The notes: generated from the letters alone by a model not told the origin. Positions 36,291-44,275 are shown, counted from the stretch's first letter. The stretch is DNA of 64,000 nt from Haloarcula taiwanensis (GCA_002844335.1 CP019154.1:2356001-2420000), one strand, 5' to 3'. Made by a program: numbers and translations.

Positions 36291-37361
36291 ATGACTGAAC
36301 ACAGCAGCGACTACTACCAGCGATTGGTCGACGAACGTGCGCTCAAAGAGTTTCTCGCAAAGGAGATAGGCCCGGCCGAGACGTTCGACGTTGCGCGCCA
36401 CGAGCAGGGTCACTCCAACGAGACGCTGTTTGTCACCTGGGGCGACCGAGAACTGGTCGTCAGGCGGCCCCCGCCGGGCCAGACCGCTGAGACGGCTCAC
36501 GACGTGTTGCGGGAGTATCGCGTCATCGACGCGCTGCAGGACACAGCCGTCCCGGTCCCACCGACGGTGACGGCCTGTGACGACCAGACGGTCATCGGGA
36601 GCGAGTTCTACGTCATGACCCGCGTCGAGGGGACCGTCATCCGAGACGAAGAACCGGAGCGCTTCGCGAACGACGACGCCCGAGAGGCCGTCGGCACCGA
36701 ACTGGTGGACACCCTCGCAGCCATCCACGAGGTCGATCCGTCAGCTGTCGGCCTGTCCAACCTCGGCCGCGCAGGCGGGTATGCGAAGCGCCAGGTCACG
36801 CGCTGGGGGAAACAACTGGCGTGGGCGTTCGAACGGACGACCGAGTCCCGAACCGTCCCCGAGCTAGAGCGGGTCGGCTCGTGGTTACAGGACGAGTGCC
36901 CCGACGACCACCCGGAGACACTGGTCCACGGCGATTACAAGCTCGATAACGTGATGTTCGGCCCCAGCGACAGCCCCGAACTCGCCGCCGTCTTCGACTG
37001 GGAGATGGCGACGCTGGGCGATCCACGGGCCGACCTCGGCTGGCTGCTCTCGTACTGGCGCGACGCCAAGGACCCGGAGCCGGAGATCCCCGACCTCGCG
37101 ATGGAGTTCATCGAAGCACCGGGCTACCTGACCCGTCAAGACTTGGTCGACCGCTGGGAAGCCCAGACCGGCCTGACGTTCGAACACGAGCGGTTCTATC
37201 GGACGCTCGCCGTGTACAAGCTCGCCGCCCTCGGCGAGATGTTCTACCGGCGCTATCTGGAAGGCAACGCCGACGACCCGTTCTACCCGCTGATGGAAAA
37301 CCGCGTCCCGGCGCTGGCCGAGCGCGCGATTCGGATTATCGAGGGCGACGAACCGCTCTAA
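36291..37361 (+). CDS. APH-family phosphotransferase, ACAD10/11-LvaA type (putative hydroxyacyl-CoA kinase)
   Basis: A 356-residue protein kinase-fold phosphotransferase. It has the nucleotide-binding start HEQGHSNETLFVTWGDRELVVRRPP, the catalytic loop HGDYKLDNVMF (about residue 215) and the metal-binding FDWEMATLGDPRADLGWLL (about 235). The spelling is that of the APH domain in human ACAD10/ACAD11, plant IBR3 and bacterial LvaA, not of aminoglycoside kinases. LvaA and ACAD11 phosphorylate 4-hydroxyacyl-CoAs. It follows the enoyl-CoA isomerase gene on the same strand and converges with an ACAD11-like dehydrogenase, which supports the same pathway here. Confidence 0.85.
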   Translation: MTEHSSDYYQRLVDERALKEFLAKEIGPAETFDVARHEQGHSNETLFVTWGDRELVVRRPPPGQTAETAHDVLREYRVIDALQDTAVPVPPTVTACDDQTVIGSEFYVMTRVEGTVIRDEEPERFANDDAREAVGTELVDTLAAIHEVDPSAVGLSNLGRAGGYAKRQVTRWGKQLAWAFERTTESRTVPELERVGSWLQDECPDDHPETLVHGDYKLDNVMFGPSDSPELAAVFDWEMATLGDPRADLGWLLSYWRDAKDPEPEIPDLAMEFIEAPGYLTRQDLVDRWEAQTGLTFEHERFYRTLAVYKLAALGEMFYRRYLEGNADDPFYPLMENRVPALAERAIRIIEGDEPL

Positions 37362-37489
37362 AGAGAGGGACGCCGAGGACCCTGCACATGTGGCGGCGCG
37401 GGGCTGGAACTCGCTCACGCCTGTGACATCTGGATTGCGACGACCGGCTCGGAGTGCGAGTAGCGACCGTTGCCGGTGACGGCGCTGGC

Positions 37490-38707
37490 TTACTCGCGGT
37501 AGCGCCGCACCGGTTTCAGTTCCTCGCTGTCCACGTCCTCGAAGGCCTCCCGGGCGATGGTCCGGAGGTGAACCTCGTCGGCCCCGTCGACGATGCGGAA
37601 CGTCCTGACCAGTTCGTAGAAGTCCGCCAGCGGAAGGTCCCGGCCGATGCCGTTGCCGCCACAGAACTGGACGGCGGTGTCGATAGCGTCCTGCGTCGCC
37701 CGGGCAGCGAACACTTTGCTCATCGACACCTCGACGCGGGCTTCATTGCCGGCGGCGATGGCGTCCGCGGCGGCCCGGACCAGCGCCCGTGCGGCCTGAA
37801 TCTGTGTCTCCTGTTCGGCGATTTCAAACCGGACGTGTTGCTTGTCGGCCACGGAGTCACCGAAGGCCTGCCGTTCGGTGGTGTAGGCCTTGGCGATGGA
37901 CAGCGCCCGTTCGGCCATTCCAGAAAAGCGCATACAGTGGGTGAGCCGCGCCGGACCGAGCCGCTGCTGGACGTGCTGGAAGCCGTTGCCTTCCTCGCCG
38001 AGCAGGTGCTCCTCAGGGACGCGAACGCCGTTGAACTCGATCTCGGCGTGGCCCTTCGGGTCGCCCTGGCTGCCCATGTGCGGGACGTTTCGAACGATGT
38101 CCACGCCGTCGGCGTCCGTCGGGACGATGAACACTGAACACCCCTGATACGGATGGACGTCCTCGTCCGTTCGAGCGAAGACGAGCAGGATGTCGGCATC
38201 GACGCCGCCGGTCGTCCACCACTTGTGGCCGTCGATGACCCACTCGTCGCCGTCTTTCTCTGCGGTGGTTCGAATCATCTTCGGGTCGGAGCCCGCGCCC
38301 TGCATCGGTTCGGTCATCGCAAAGCCCGACTGTATCTCGCCCTCGACGAGCGGGTCGAGATACTCCGATTTCTGGAGCGCCGTCCCCTGCATCTCCAGCA
38401 GGTGCATATTGCCCTCGTCGGGCGCGTCGACGCGCATCGCAATCGGGCCAAGGAGGCTTCGGCCCGCTTCCTCGAACGTCGGCAACACGTCCCGGAAGTC
38501 ATAGCCCATGCCGCCGTGTTCCTCGGGGATTTGCGGGGCGTACACGTCGTACTCCCGTGCAGCAGCGCGGAGGTCGCGAACTGTTGCGTCGGAGATCGCT
38601 GTCCCGCCCGCGAGTTCGCGCTCCCGCGGGATGACAACCTCGTCCATCAACGCTCTGGCGCGCTCGGCAAGCGCAGTCGCGGCCTCGGAATCGGTGAACG
38701 ATATCAT
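37490..38707 (-). CDS. Acyl-CoA dehydrogenase, ACAD10/11-IBR3-LvaC type
   Basis: A 405-residue acyl-CoA dehydrogenase-fold protein. It has GFAMTEPMQGAGSDPKMI, VIDGHKWWTTGGVDADILLVFAR and RQAFGDSVADKQHVRFEIAE. Near the C-terminus RIVDGADEVHLRTIAREAF replaces the usual YEGT segment; the (D)G-x-DEVH form is typical of the ACAD10/11 branch. In LvaC and ACAD10/11 this domain acts on the 4-phosphoacyl-CoA made by the partner kinase, removing phosphate to leave an enoyl-CoA. It lies next to the kinase (convergent) and a HAD gene (divergent). Start ATG 38707. Confidence 0.87.
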   Translation of the reverse strand: MISFTDSEAATALAERARALMDEVVIPRERELAGGTAISDATVRDLRAAAREYDVYAPQIPEEHGGMGYDFRDVLPTFEEAGRSLLGPIAMRVDAPDEGNMHLLEMQGTALQKSEYLDPLVEGEIQSGFAMTEPMQGAGSDPKMIRTTAEKDGDEWVIDGHKWWTTGGVDADILLVFARTDEDVHPYQGCSVFIVPTDADGVDIVRNVPHMGSQGDPKGHAEIEFNGVRVPEEHLLGEEGNGFQHVQQRLGPARLTHCMRFSGMAERALSIAKAYTTERQAFGDSVADKQHVRFEIAEQETQIQAARALVRAAADAIAAGNEARVEVSMSKVFAARATQDAIDTAVQFCGGNGIGRDLPLADFYELVRTFRIVDGADEVHLRTIAREAFEDVDSEELKPVRRYRE

Positions 38708-38875
38708 GGCACAGTCTCGTTCTCGCACGTCGTCATGATAAGTGTTGGAGCACAGCGAACGCGTGGTCGGTCGTTTATTCCACAGCGCGGTGCCCCGGCG
38801 CACCCGCCGCGACACAGCCACGGGACTCTGGGCGTCGGCGGTAGTTTCATACCCGGACCAGTCCAAGCCGCTACC

Positions 38876-39571
38876 GTGAACGAGAGGTCAGACATTGAGG
38901 CCGTCTTCTGGGATATCGGGGGCGTCATCCTTCGGATGGCGTCCGTCCGGGCGGCCCACCGCGAGTTTGTCGACCGCCTGTGTTCGGAGTACCCGGCGGC
39001 TGCGGATTCCGACGCGGCTCTCGACCGATGGCGGGATGTCCTCGGAACGTACTTCGGCGAGCGCGAGGGCACAGCGTTCCGACCGGCCCGCGAGGGGTAC
39101 CGGCGGGCAATCGACGAGATTCTGACAGTCAGTCCCGAGGAAACTGAGTGGGAATCACTGTTCCATAGAATCCGCGACGAACAGGTCGAACCCAACCCCG
39201 ACGCCATCGCAGCCATCGAGGCCTTGGCGGACGCGCCGCTCCATCAAGGCGTCGTCAGTGACGTGGACGACGACGAGGGCGAGCAACTGTTGCGGACCTT
39301 CGGGGTCTGGGACGCGATGGATTCGTACACCGCCTCAGAGGCCGTCGGTCGGACCAAACCGGACCCGGCGATGTTCGAAACGGCGCTCAGAAAGGCTTCG
39401 GTCGAACCGGCGCGGGCCGTGATGATCGGTGACCGCTACGAGCACGATATGCACGGCGGAACACGGGCCGGGCTGTGGACAGTCGCTTACGGGGCCGAAG
39501 ACGGACCCGCTGTGGATATCACGCTCGACGACCTCCGCGAGCTGCCGGATTGGCTTGGCGTCTCGGAGTGA
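38876..39571 (+). CDS. HAD-superfamily hydrolase, ACAD10 N-terminal-domain-like
   Basis: A 231-residue HAD protein. Motif I is FWDIGGVILRM: the nucleophile Asp is present but the second Asp is Gly, as in YihX-type phosphatases and, from memory, the HAD domain of human ACAD10. Motif II is VVSDVDDDE, motif III the lysine of GRTKPDPAMFE, motif IV VMIGDRYEHDMHGG. The start is GTG 38876; the longer open frame to 38153 is antisense to the dehydrogenase. It is divergent from that gene over 168 bases, which contain both promoters. It may remove phosphate from a pathway intermediate. Confidence 0.8.
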   Translation: MNERSDIEAVFWDIGGVILRMASVRAAHREFVDRLCSEYPAAADSDAALDRWRDVLGTYFGEREGTAFRPAREGYRRAIDEILTVSPEETEWESLFHRIRDEQVEPNPDAIAAIEALADAPLHQGVVSDVDDDEGEQLLRTFGVWDAMDSYTASEAVGRTKPDPAMFETALRKASVEPARAVMIGDRYEHDMHGGTRAGLWTVAYGAEDGPAVDITLDDLRELPDWLGVSE

Positions 39572-39610
39572 AGCCGGATTACGACCGCCGTTACTGGGAC
39601 TCCCCGCTAC

Positions 39611-40399
39611 TCAGATGTCGGGCGTCTCTTCGAGCCGTGGGACGCCAGCGGCGGTGATCGTCTGGCCGACGATGTACGACGATGCCGGGCTGGCGAGGAA
39701 CAGCGCGATGTCGGCGATCTCCTCCGAGAGGCCGATGCGGCGCTCGACGGCCTCGCGGTCGATATTGTCGGCGCTGACACCCATCTGTGACTCGACGCCC
39801 GGCGTGGCGACGAAGCCCGGGGCGATGCAGTTGATGCGGATGTCACGGTCGGCCCACTCCGCCGACAGCGTGGATGTGAGATTGCTGACGCCGGCCTTTG
39901 CGGCCCCGTAGTGACTCATATACGGTGCGCCCTGTTCCCCGGCAACGCTGGAGAGGTTGATGACCGCCCCGCCGCCGTCCGCTGCCAGCGCTTCGCCGGC
40001 CGCCTGCGTGCAGTGGTAGGTCCCGTGGAGGTTGATGTCGACGATGGTTTTCCAGCCGTTCTCGCTGATGTCGTCGAACCCGGACATGAAGCTCGCGCCG
40101 GCGTTGTTCACGAGCACATCCAGCCCACCGAACTCGTCGACGGTCGCTTCCACCAGCGCCTCGACAGCCTCGCGGTCTGTCACGTCGCATTCGATAGCGA
40201 CTGCGTCACCGGGCCGGTCGCTGTCGTTGATTTCGTCGGCCACCGGGCCGACGTTGTCCTGCTCGCGCGAGCAGACAACCACGTCGGCCCCGTCAGCCGC
40301 GAACTCCTCCGCGATTGCCCGGCCGATACCGCTCGATGCACCCGTGATAATCGCCCGCTGTCCCTCCAAGCGAAACCGCTCCGTGTGTGGCTTTGACAT
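39611..40399 (-). CDS. Short-chain dehydrogenase/reductase (FabG-like)
   Basis: A 262-residue SDR. It has TGASSGIGRAIAEEF (cofactor motif), NNAGASFM, the catalytic Ser in NLSSVAGEQG, and the Tyr/Lys in HYGAAKAGV, with the late INCIAPGFVATPG loop of FabG-like reductases. It likely interconverts hydroxyacyl-CoA and ketoacyl-CoA. LvaD, the SDR of the bacterial levulinate pathway, is also of this type. Start 40399 is chosen from several in-frame ATGs because a TTTATT element lies about 27 bases upstream. It is divergent from the MaoC gene. Confidence 0.88.
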   Translation of the reverse strand: MSKPHTERFRLEGQRAIITGASSGIGRAIAEEFAADGADVVVCSREQDNVGPVADEINDSDRPGDAVAIECDVTDREAVEALVEATVDEFGGLDVLVNNAGASFMSGFDDISENGWKTIVDINLHGTYHCTQAAGEALAADGGGAVINLSSVAGEQGAPYMSHYGAAKAGVSNLTSTLSAEWADRDIRINCIAPGFVATPGVESQMGVSADNIDREAVERRIGLSEEIADIALFLASPASSYIVGQTITAAGVPRLEETPDI

Positions 40400-40581
40400 C
40401 GCATCGGACATCTCGGCCATCTGCAATAAAGCTACGTCCTGAGTTCTCTCTGCCGGATTCAGTTGAATATCGTTGAACAGTCAGATCAGACGAGTGGTGC
40501 CGCGTCTCCCTGTGGCAGCGTCGAGAGTAACGGACGAGCCCCGGTAGCATTAACACCGACGCGAGACACGGAGGGATGTGT

Positions 40582-40695
40582 ATGTCCAGCAATAGTAACA
40601 AACCGGGGTCTAGGGACCAGCGGGTCCCAGCGGGGCAGTGGCAACTCGACCAGAAACCGGAGCGTCGTTTCACAGTCGCTTGCGAGGACCAGTAA
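40582..40695 (+). CDS. Possible 37-residue small protein upstream of the MaoC gene
   Basis: A short frame (starting MSSNSNKPGSRDQRV, ending ACEDQ) that stops one base before the MaoC start codon. A GGAGGG stretch at 40570-40575 sits a few bases before its ATG, which is a good Shine-Dalgarno match and unusual in this mostly leaderless window. The sequence is hydrophilic and matches no family I know. It could be a real co-translated small protein or an upstream reading frame that tunes MaoC translation; it could also be chance. Confidence 0.35.
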   Translation: MSSNSNKPGSRDQRVPAGQWQLDQKPERRFTVACEDQ

Positions 40696-40696
40696 G

Positions 40697-41140
40697 ATGG
40701 CCGGCGAGTTCGACACAGTCGACGTTGGCGATAGCTTTACCACGTCGGGCCGGACCATCACCGAGGCCGACGTGGTCAACTTTGCGGGTGTCAGCGGGGA
40801 TTTCAATCACCTCCATACGAACGCCGAACGGATGGCCGACTCGGGCTACGGCGAGCGCATCGCACACGGTGCGCTGGTGTTTTCAGTCGTCACTGGGTTG
40901 GTATGGCAGGCCCGCGACGAGGCCGAAAAGCGGCACATGGTCGCGTTCTACGGCATCGACCGGCTTCGGTTCATCAAACCAGTGTTTCTGGGCGATACGA
41001 TTCACGCCGAAGCCGAGGTTGTCGACACAGAGCGCCGAGACCACCCGGTTGCGACAGGCGTCGTCCGGACTGAAGTCACTACGCTGAATCAGGCCGACGA
41101 AGCTGTGTTCTCGGCCGAGTTCCTCACGCTTCGGCGGTAG
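40697..41140 (+). CDS. MaoC-like (R)-specific enoyl-CoA hydratase
   Basis: A 147-residue hotdog-fold hydratase. The active-site Asp and His lie in SGDFNHLHTN (about residue 35-43), followed by RIAHGALVFSVVTGL, the usual R-hydratase spelling. It adds water to trans-2-enoyl-CoA to give (R)-3-hydroxyacyl-CoA, used in beta-oxidation or polyhydroxyalkanoate synthesis. It follows a possible 37-residue frame by one base and is divergent from the SDR gene. No phaC or phaE is in the window. Confidence 0.9.
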   Translation: MAGEFDTVDVGDSFTTSGRTITEADVVNFAGVSGDFNHLHTNAERMADSGYGERIAHGALVFSVVTGLVWQARDEAEKRHMVAFYGIDRLRFIKPVFLGDTIHAEAEVVDTERRDHPVATGVVRTEVTTLNQADEAVFSAEFLTLRR

Positions 41141-41159
41141 CCCGCGCCGCCGTACTGCT

Positions 41160-41246
41160 CGGAATTTCCGGTTTGGTCTCGTTTCCGTCGAATTCACGCA
41201 CTGCTTCTCGGACTGTCGTCTGTTCGGCTGTCAGGCTAAACGCCAC
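41160..41246 (-). pseudogene. Relic of an acyl-CoA dehydrogenase N-terminus
   Basis: The minus strand encodes FSLTAEQTTVREAVREF followed by NETKPE, a close match to the conserved first helices of acyl-CoA dehydrogenases (FSLTEEQ..IR..VREFA..E..P). The frame then runs into a different, meaningless tail and stops near 41124; nothing like the rest of the enzyme follows. It lies next to a cluster with two intact acyl-CoA dehydrogenase genes, so it looks like the remains of a third. Confidence 0.5.
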
Positions 41247-41440
41247 ACCCAGTGTGTGACAGCTACCCGAATATATATTTGGCCGTGCACCATCTGGGCA
41301 AGTGTTTCTTGTGGACTTGGGTTTGACCGCCAAACGTCTCTGTAATAGTCAGTGCTACAGCAGTATCGCCACACGACCACTGTCGCGACCGTCGCTCTCC
41401 CGATGGCTGTCATCTGTGTGCAGACCGTTCTGCGGCGTGG

Positions 41441-41463
41441 CGTTCCGTATACTGGAATAATTC
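41441..41463. repeat. Short repeat motif, copy 1
   Basis: Reads CGTTCCGTATACTGG then AATAATTC. It shares about 20 of 22 positions with the copy at 41696-41717 and contains the palindrome GGAATAATTCC. Confidence 0.4.
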
Positions 41464-41695
41464 CCGTAGTACGCCACAGGCGGACGCTCACGGACACTTC
41501 GACCGGTTTCGTGAGAGGCAGGCGGAAAAGGATAATACCCGTACTTTTGTTATCCGGTCGCCAGTAGTACGGGCGGCAGTTAGCCCGATTGAACAGCCAG
41601 ACTGGGCCGCTCAGTCGCTGTCCGGTCAAACTGATCCCTGTAGTGCCGCGTTCGATTTCGCGTGTCTGTTGGGATCACAGCGACGCTAGCGGTAT

Positions 41696-41717
41696 CGTTC
41701 TGTATACTGAAACATTC
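41696..41717. repeat. Short repeat motif, copy 2
   Basis: Reads CGTTCTGTATACTGA then AACATTC, with the inner palindrome CTGAA-ACA-TTCAG. Same orientation as copy 1, about 255 bases away. Confidence 0.4.
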
Positions 41718-41992
41718 AGGCGGTGAGCGACGCCCGCTGACACGGGGCAGACCGTTGTAGAATGTCATAAGTGGAAGTGCATCCGTCCATATATATTCAA
41801 ATACTTACTCTTTCTACTCAGATAAGGCGGTTACAGTAACAGAATCCACAAACTCGTTTTGTATTGGGTTTTAAGTTACCATCGGGCGTGGTTCTCCCCC
41901 TACTCTTCCTAATGTAAAAACATATGGCGAAAGTAGATTTGCAGAGAAACAGACGAAAGATACACACGTTGTTCGGAATACAGAAACGTATT

Positions 41993-42000
41993 TCTATAAG
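41993..42000 (+). promoter_or_regulatory. TATA box of the gene at 42020
   Basis: TCTATAAG centred about 24 bases before ATG 42020; it selects this start over the in-frame ATG at 41924. Confidence 0.5.
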
Positions 42001-42019
42001 TGTGCACATATCTGGTCCT

Positions 42020-42355
42020 ATGGGAGACGAAGAAGACCTCGAAGACGAAACTGTGTCCGTATCGATGGAGATATCAGGAAATTACGACGAAGTCATGTCG
42101 AAACTGGCGACAGAGGACGATGGGTCGACGTCGCTCGTCTCGCTGCTCGACGACCTCGAACAGTTGCTTGACACAGTGGTCCGGATGGACGGTGGGACAC
42201 GCAGTGCAATTGCACAGCAACTGCCCAAGGATATGACCGTCTCCTTCGATGCACAGGCGGTCGTCGATACACTCCAGGTGCTCGAACGCTACGACCTCGT
42301 TGTCCTCGAAGGCAACACCTGGAAGCCGGGTCCGAAACTCACGACCGAAGAATAA
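42020..42355 (+). CDS. Conserved haloarchaeal hypothetical, possible winged-helix C-terminus
   Basis: A 111-residue acidic protein. The N-terminal 40 residues are charged (MGDEEDLEDETVSVSMEI); the middle is helical (SLLDDLEQLLDTVVRM). The last 40 residues (FDAQAVVDTLQVLERYDLVVLEG, then a Trp-Lys-Pro-Gly end) look like the recognition helix and wing of a winged-helix domain. I do not recognise the family. It stands alone between two gene-poor stretches. Confidence 0.6.
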   Translation: MGDEEDLEDETVSVSMEISGNYDEVMSKLATEDDGSTSLVSLLDDLEQLLDTVVRMDGGTRSAIAQQLPKDMTVSFDAQAVVDTLQVLERYDLVVLEGNTWKPGPKLTTEE

Positions 42356-43013
42356 GAACCACCGCGCCGCATCCGTCGTGAGCCGACTTCTCCCACACCG
42401 GGGCGGTGTGGTTACCAACCGAAGTCCGACGGTAGCAAGCGGCTAGTTCGCTGCAACCGGTCAGTAATGGCCGAAGCCAACGCCTGTAACTCCTGCCGGA
42501 GCGTCAGCTACAGCGTTCAACGGCGATGTCGTTCCAGTTGGCGTGAGCGACGTTCGGTAGCGTCCGCCTGTCGCCCAGTCTGTCGACTGTCACCATGTAA
42601 AGAGCTGTATAACAAACATTGGATAGCACGGAGAGGTAAATGCGAGCACACTTGGTGCTCGTACTCTCCCGACGCCCACCGTTCCATGCTCCCCTGTACG
42701 GGACGGTTTCACGCCGGGTTTGGCCACCCGGCATCGGTTCCTAATACGTCTGCCGATAGCCGGGGTCAGTTGCTACTGCGAGGCGCGGCACACTCGATAG
42801 TTCGTCAGACTCATTACTGGATTTTGATATTAATACCGCCGATAACTGTCTGTATTCATATGTATATCGCCACCGGATTCGTCAGTTTTACTATAATAAC
42901 TCAGACACTGCAGTGACCTCTTCGGTGGAATCTTGGGCCAAGTTTTGCTGCACCAATCGTGTTCTACCGCCCCGAAAGCACATATGTAATCATACAGATC
43001 GGCGGAACGGCGA
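42356..43013. other. Intergenic region of about 660 bases, no gene supported
   Basis: Open frames here are short, Arg/Cys-rich and inconsistent with haloarchaeal coding. A perfect seven-base hairpin (CGAGCAC-ACTTG-GTGCTCG) lies at 42643-42661, which could belong to an RNA or be chance. The last 120 bases are A/T-rich. Confidence 0.4.
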
Positions 43014-44003
43014 CTACCAGCGATGGTGGACATCGTCGAAGACGTACTCCTCGTAGATGTCACGCACCGCGCCGTGGACCTGATTCGAGAGCGGGTCCAT
43101 CTCGCTCACCGCCGCGTTCGCGCGGACGTGGGCCGGCGAGGTAGAGCCGGGGATGACAGTCGACACCGCGTCATGGTCCAGAATCCAGCGCAACGCCATC
43201 TGGGCCATTGTCATCCGTTCGGGGACGTGTTCGCGGAGTTCCTCGACGGCGTCAAAGCCCGCGTCGACCGGGAGGCCGGCGAACGTCTCGCCGCGGTCGA
43301 AGGCCTCGCCCTCGATGTTGAAGTTCCGGTGGTCGTTCTCGGGGAACTCCGTGTCCCGGGAGAGTTTCCCGGTCAGGAGTCCGGAAGCCAGCGGAACGCG
43401 GACGATGACGCCGATATCGCGGCGCTTGGCTTCCTCGAAGAACCGCTCCGCAGGCCGCTGGCGGAACATATTGAAGATGATCTGGACCGTTTCGATTTCC
43501 GGGTACTCGATGGCTTTCAGCGCTTCCTCAACACGTTCGACGCTGACGCCGCAGTGAGCGACCTTCCCTTCGTCTTGCAGCCGCGAGAGGGCGTCGAACG
43601 TCTCGGGCTGATAGTAGGCGTCGGTCGGCGGACAGTGGAGTTGTAACAGTTCCAGCGTTTCGGTCCCGAGGTACTCACGCGAGCGGTCGACGTGCTCGGA
43701 GAGGTTGTCGTAGTTGTAGCGGTCGGCTGTATGTGGGTCGAGCCGGCGGCCGGCCTTCGTCGCGACGGTCACCTCGTCGCGGACCCCGCGTTCGTCCAGC
43801 ACTTCTGCGATGCGCTGCTCGCTGAAGCCGTCACCGTACACGTCGGCGGTGTCGATGAAATCGACGCCGGCATCGAGCGCGGTCCGGATCGTTTCCCGGC
43901 CTTCCTCTGCCGAGACATCGCCCCAATCTCCACCGATGTTCCAGGTTCCAAGTCCGACGGCTGTCACGTCGTACCCTGCCGTCCCTAACTGTCGTCGGTT
44001 CAC
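43014..44003 (-). CDS. Aldo/keto reductase
   Basis: A 329-residue (alpha/beta)8 NADPH-dependent oxidoreductase. The catalytic tetrad is visible: Asp and Tyr in DTADVYGDGFSEQRI, Lys in VATKAGRRLD, His in LLQLHCPPTDAY. The C-terminal cofactor segment is VIPGSTSPAHVRAN. It reduces a carbonyl, substrate unknown; the sequence resembles the YhdN/L-glyceraldehyde-3-phosphate reductase branch. The start is GTG at 44003, giving MNRRQLG. Confidence 0.9.
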   Translation of the reverse strand: MNRRQLGTAGYDVTAVGLGTWNIGGDWGDVSAEEGRETIRTALDAGVDFIDTADVYGDGFSEQRIAEVLDERGVRDEVTVATKAGRRLDPHTADRYNYDNLSEHVDRSREYLGTETLELLQLHCPPTDAYYQPETFDALSRLQDEGKVAHCGVSVERVEEALKAIEYPEIETVQIIFNMFRQRPAERFFEEAKRRDIGVIVRVPLASGLLTGKLSRDTEFPENDHRNFNIEGEAFDRGETFAGLPVDAGFDAVEELREHVPERMTMAQMALRWILDHDAVSTVIPGSTSPAHVRANAAVSEMDPLSNQVHGAVRDIYEEYVFDDVHHRW

Positions 44004-44125
44004 GTACGACTATACCGTCGACAGTCACTTGGTGGCTGTGATACGCGGCAACAACCTGAACAAAAAAGGGCAGTGTAGCCCGATAGCAGGCAGTCCGGTG
44101 GACGTGCCAACGTGGACGCCGGGGG

Positions 44126-44275
44126 CTACGTGAGCCACTTCGTCCGGCGGATGTCGTACGCACCGCAGTCCGGACACGAGTGGTACTGAACGTCGAACGA
44201 CGCCCGGCACACCAGACAGGTGTACCGGCGGCTCGGTTCCTCCCCAGGGGACGCAACGTTATCGAACAATCCCAT
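44126..44275 (-). CDS. Zinc-ribbon microprotein (49 residues)
   Basis: Begins MGLFDNVASPGEE and holds two Cys pairs, CLVC and CPDC, nineteen residues apart in total span, the pattern of a four-cysteine zinc ribbon. It ends RRTKWLT. The frame from ATG 44275 to TAG 44126 is exact. Small one- and two-CxxC proteins are abundant in haloarchaea and a few affect stress survival and biofilms; this one's role is unknown. It lies 122 bases ahead of the aldo/keto reductase on the same strand, so the two may be co-transcribed. Confidence 0.75.
   Translation of the reverse strand: MGLFDNVASPGEEPSRRYTCLVCRASFDVQYHSCPDCGAYDIRRTKWLT

Larger units (their letters stand above)
41141..42019. other. Gene-poor region with decayed sequence and short repeats
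   Basis: About 880 bases with no intact gene I can support. It contains a relic of an acyl-CoA dehydrogenase N-terminus (41160-41246), two copies of a 22-base motif (41441-41463 and 41696-41717), and an A/T-rich part (41780-42000) ahead of the next gene. The only long frame, on the minus strand at 41231-41629, is Arg/Tyr/Trp-rich and not haloarchaeal in composition. Confidence 0.45.

Noticed and set aside
36291-37361. Aminoglycoside phosphotransferase as a resistance gene
   Set aside because: The HGDYKLDN and FDWEMATLGDP spelling and the acyl-CoA neighbours fit the ACAD10/11-LvaA branch, not drug kinases.
38153-38875. Long N-terminal extension of the HAD frame
   Set aside because: It lies antisense to the acyl-CoA dehydrogenase gene; HAD homology begins only after the GTG at 38876.
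41231-41629. 132-codon minus-strand frame in the gene-poor stretch
   Set aside because: Rich in Trp, Tyr, Cys and Arg, poor in acidic residues, with no conserved motif; not a haloarchaeal coding pattern.
42467-42916. 149-codon plus-strand frame
   Set aside because: Cys/Arg/His-rich and without acidic bias; it crosses an A/T-rich segment.
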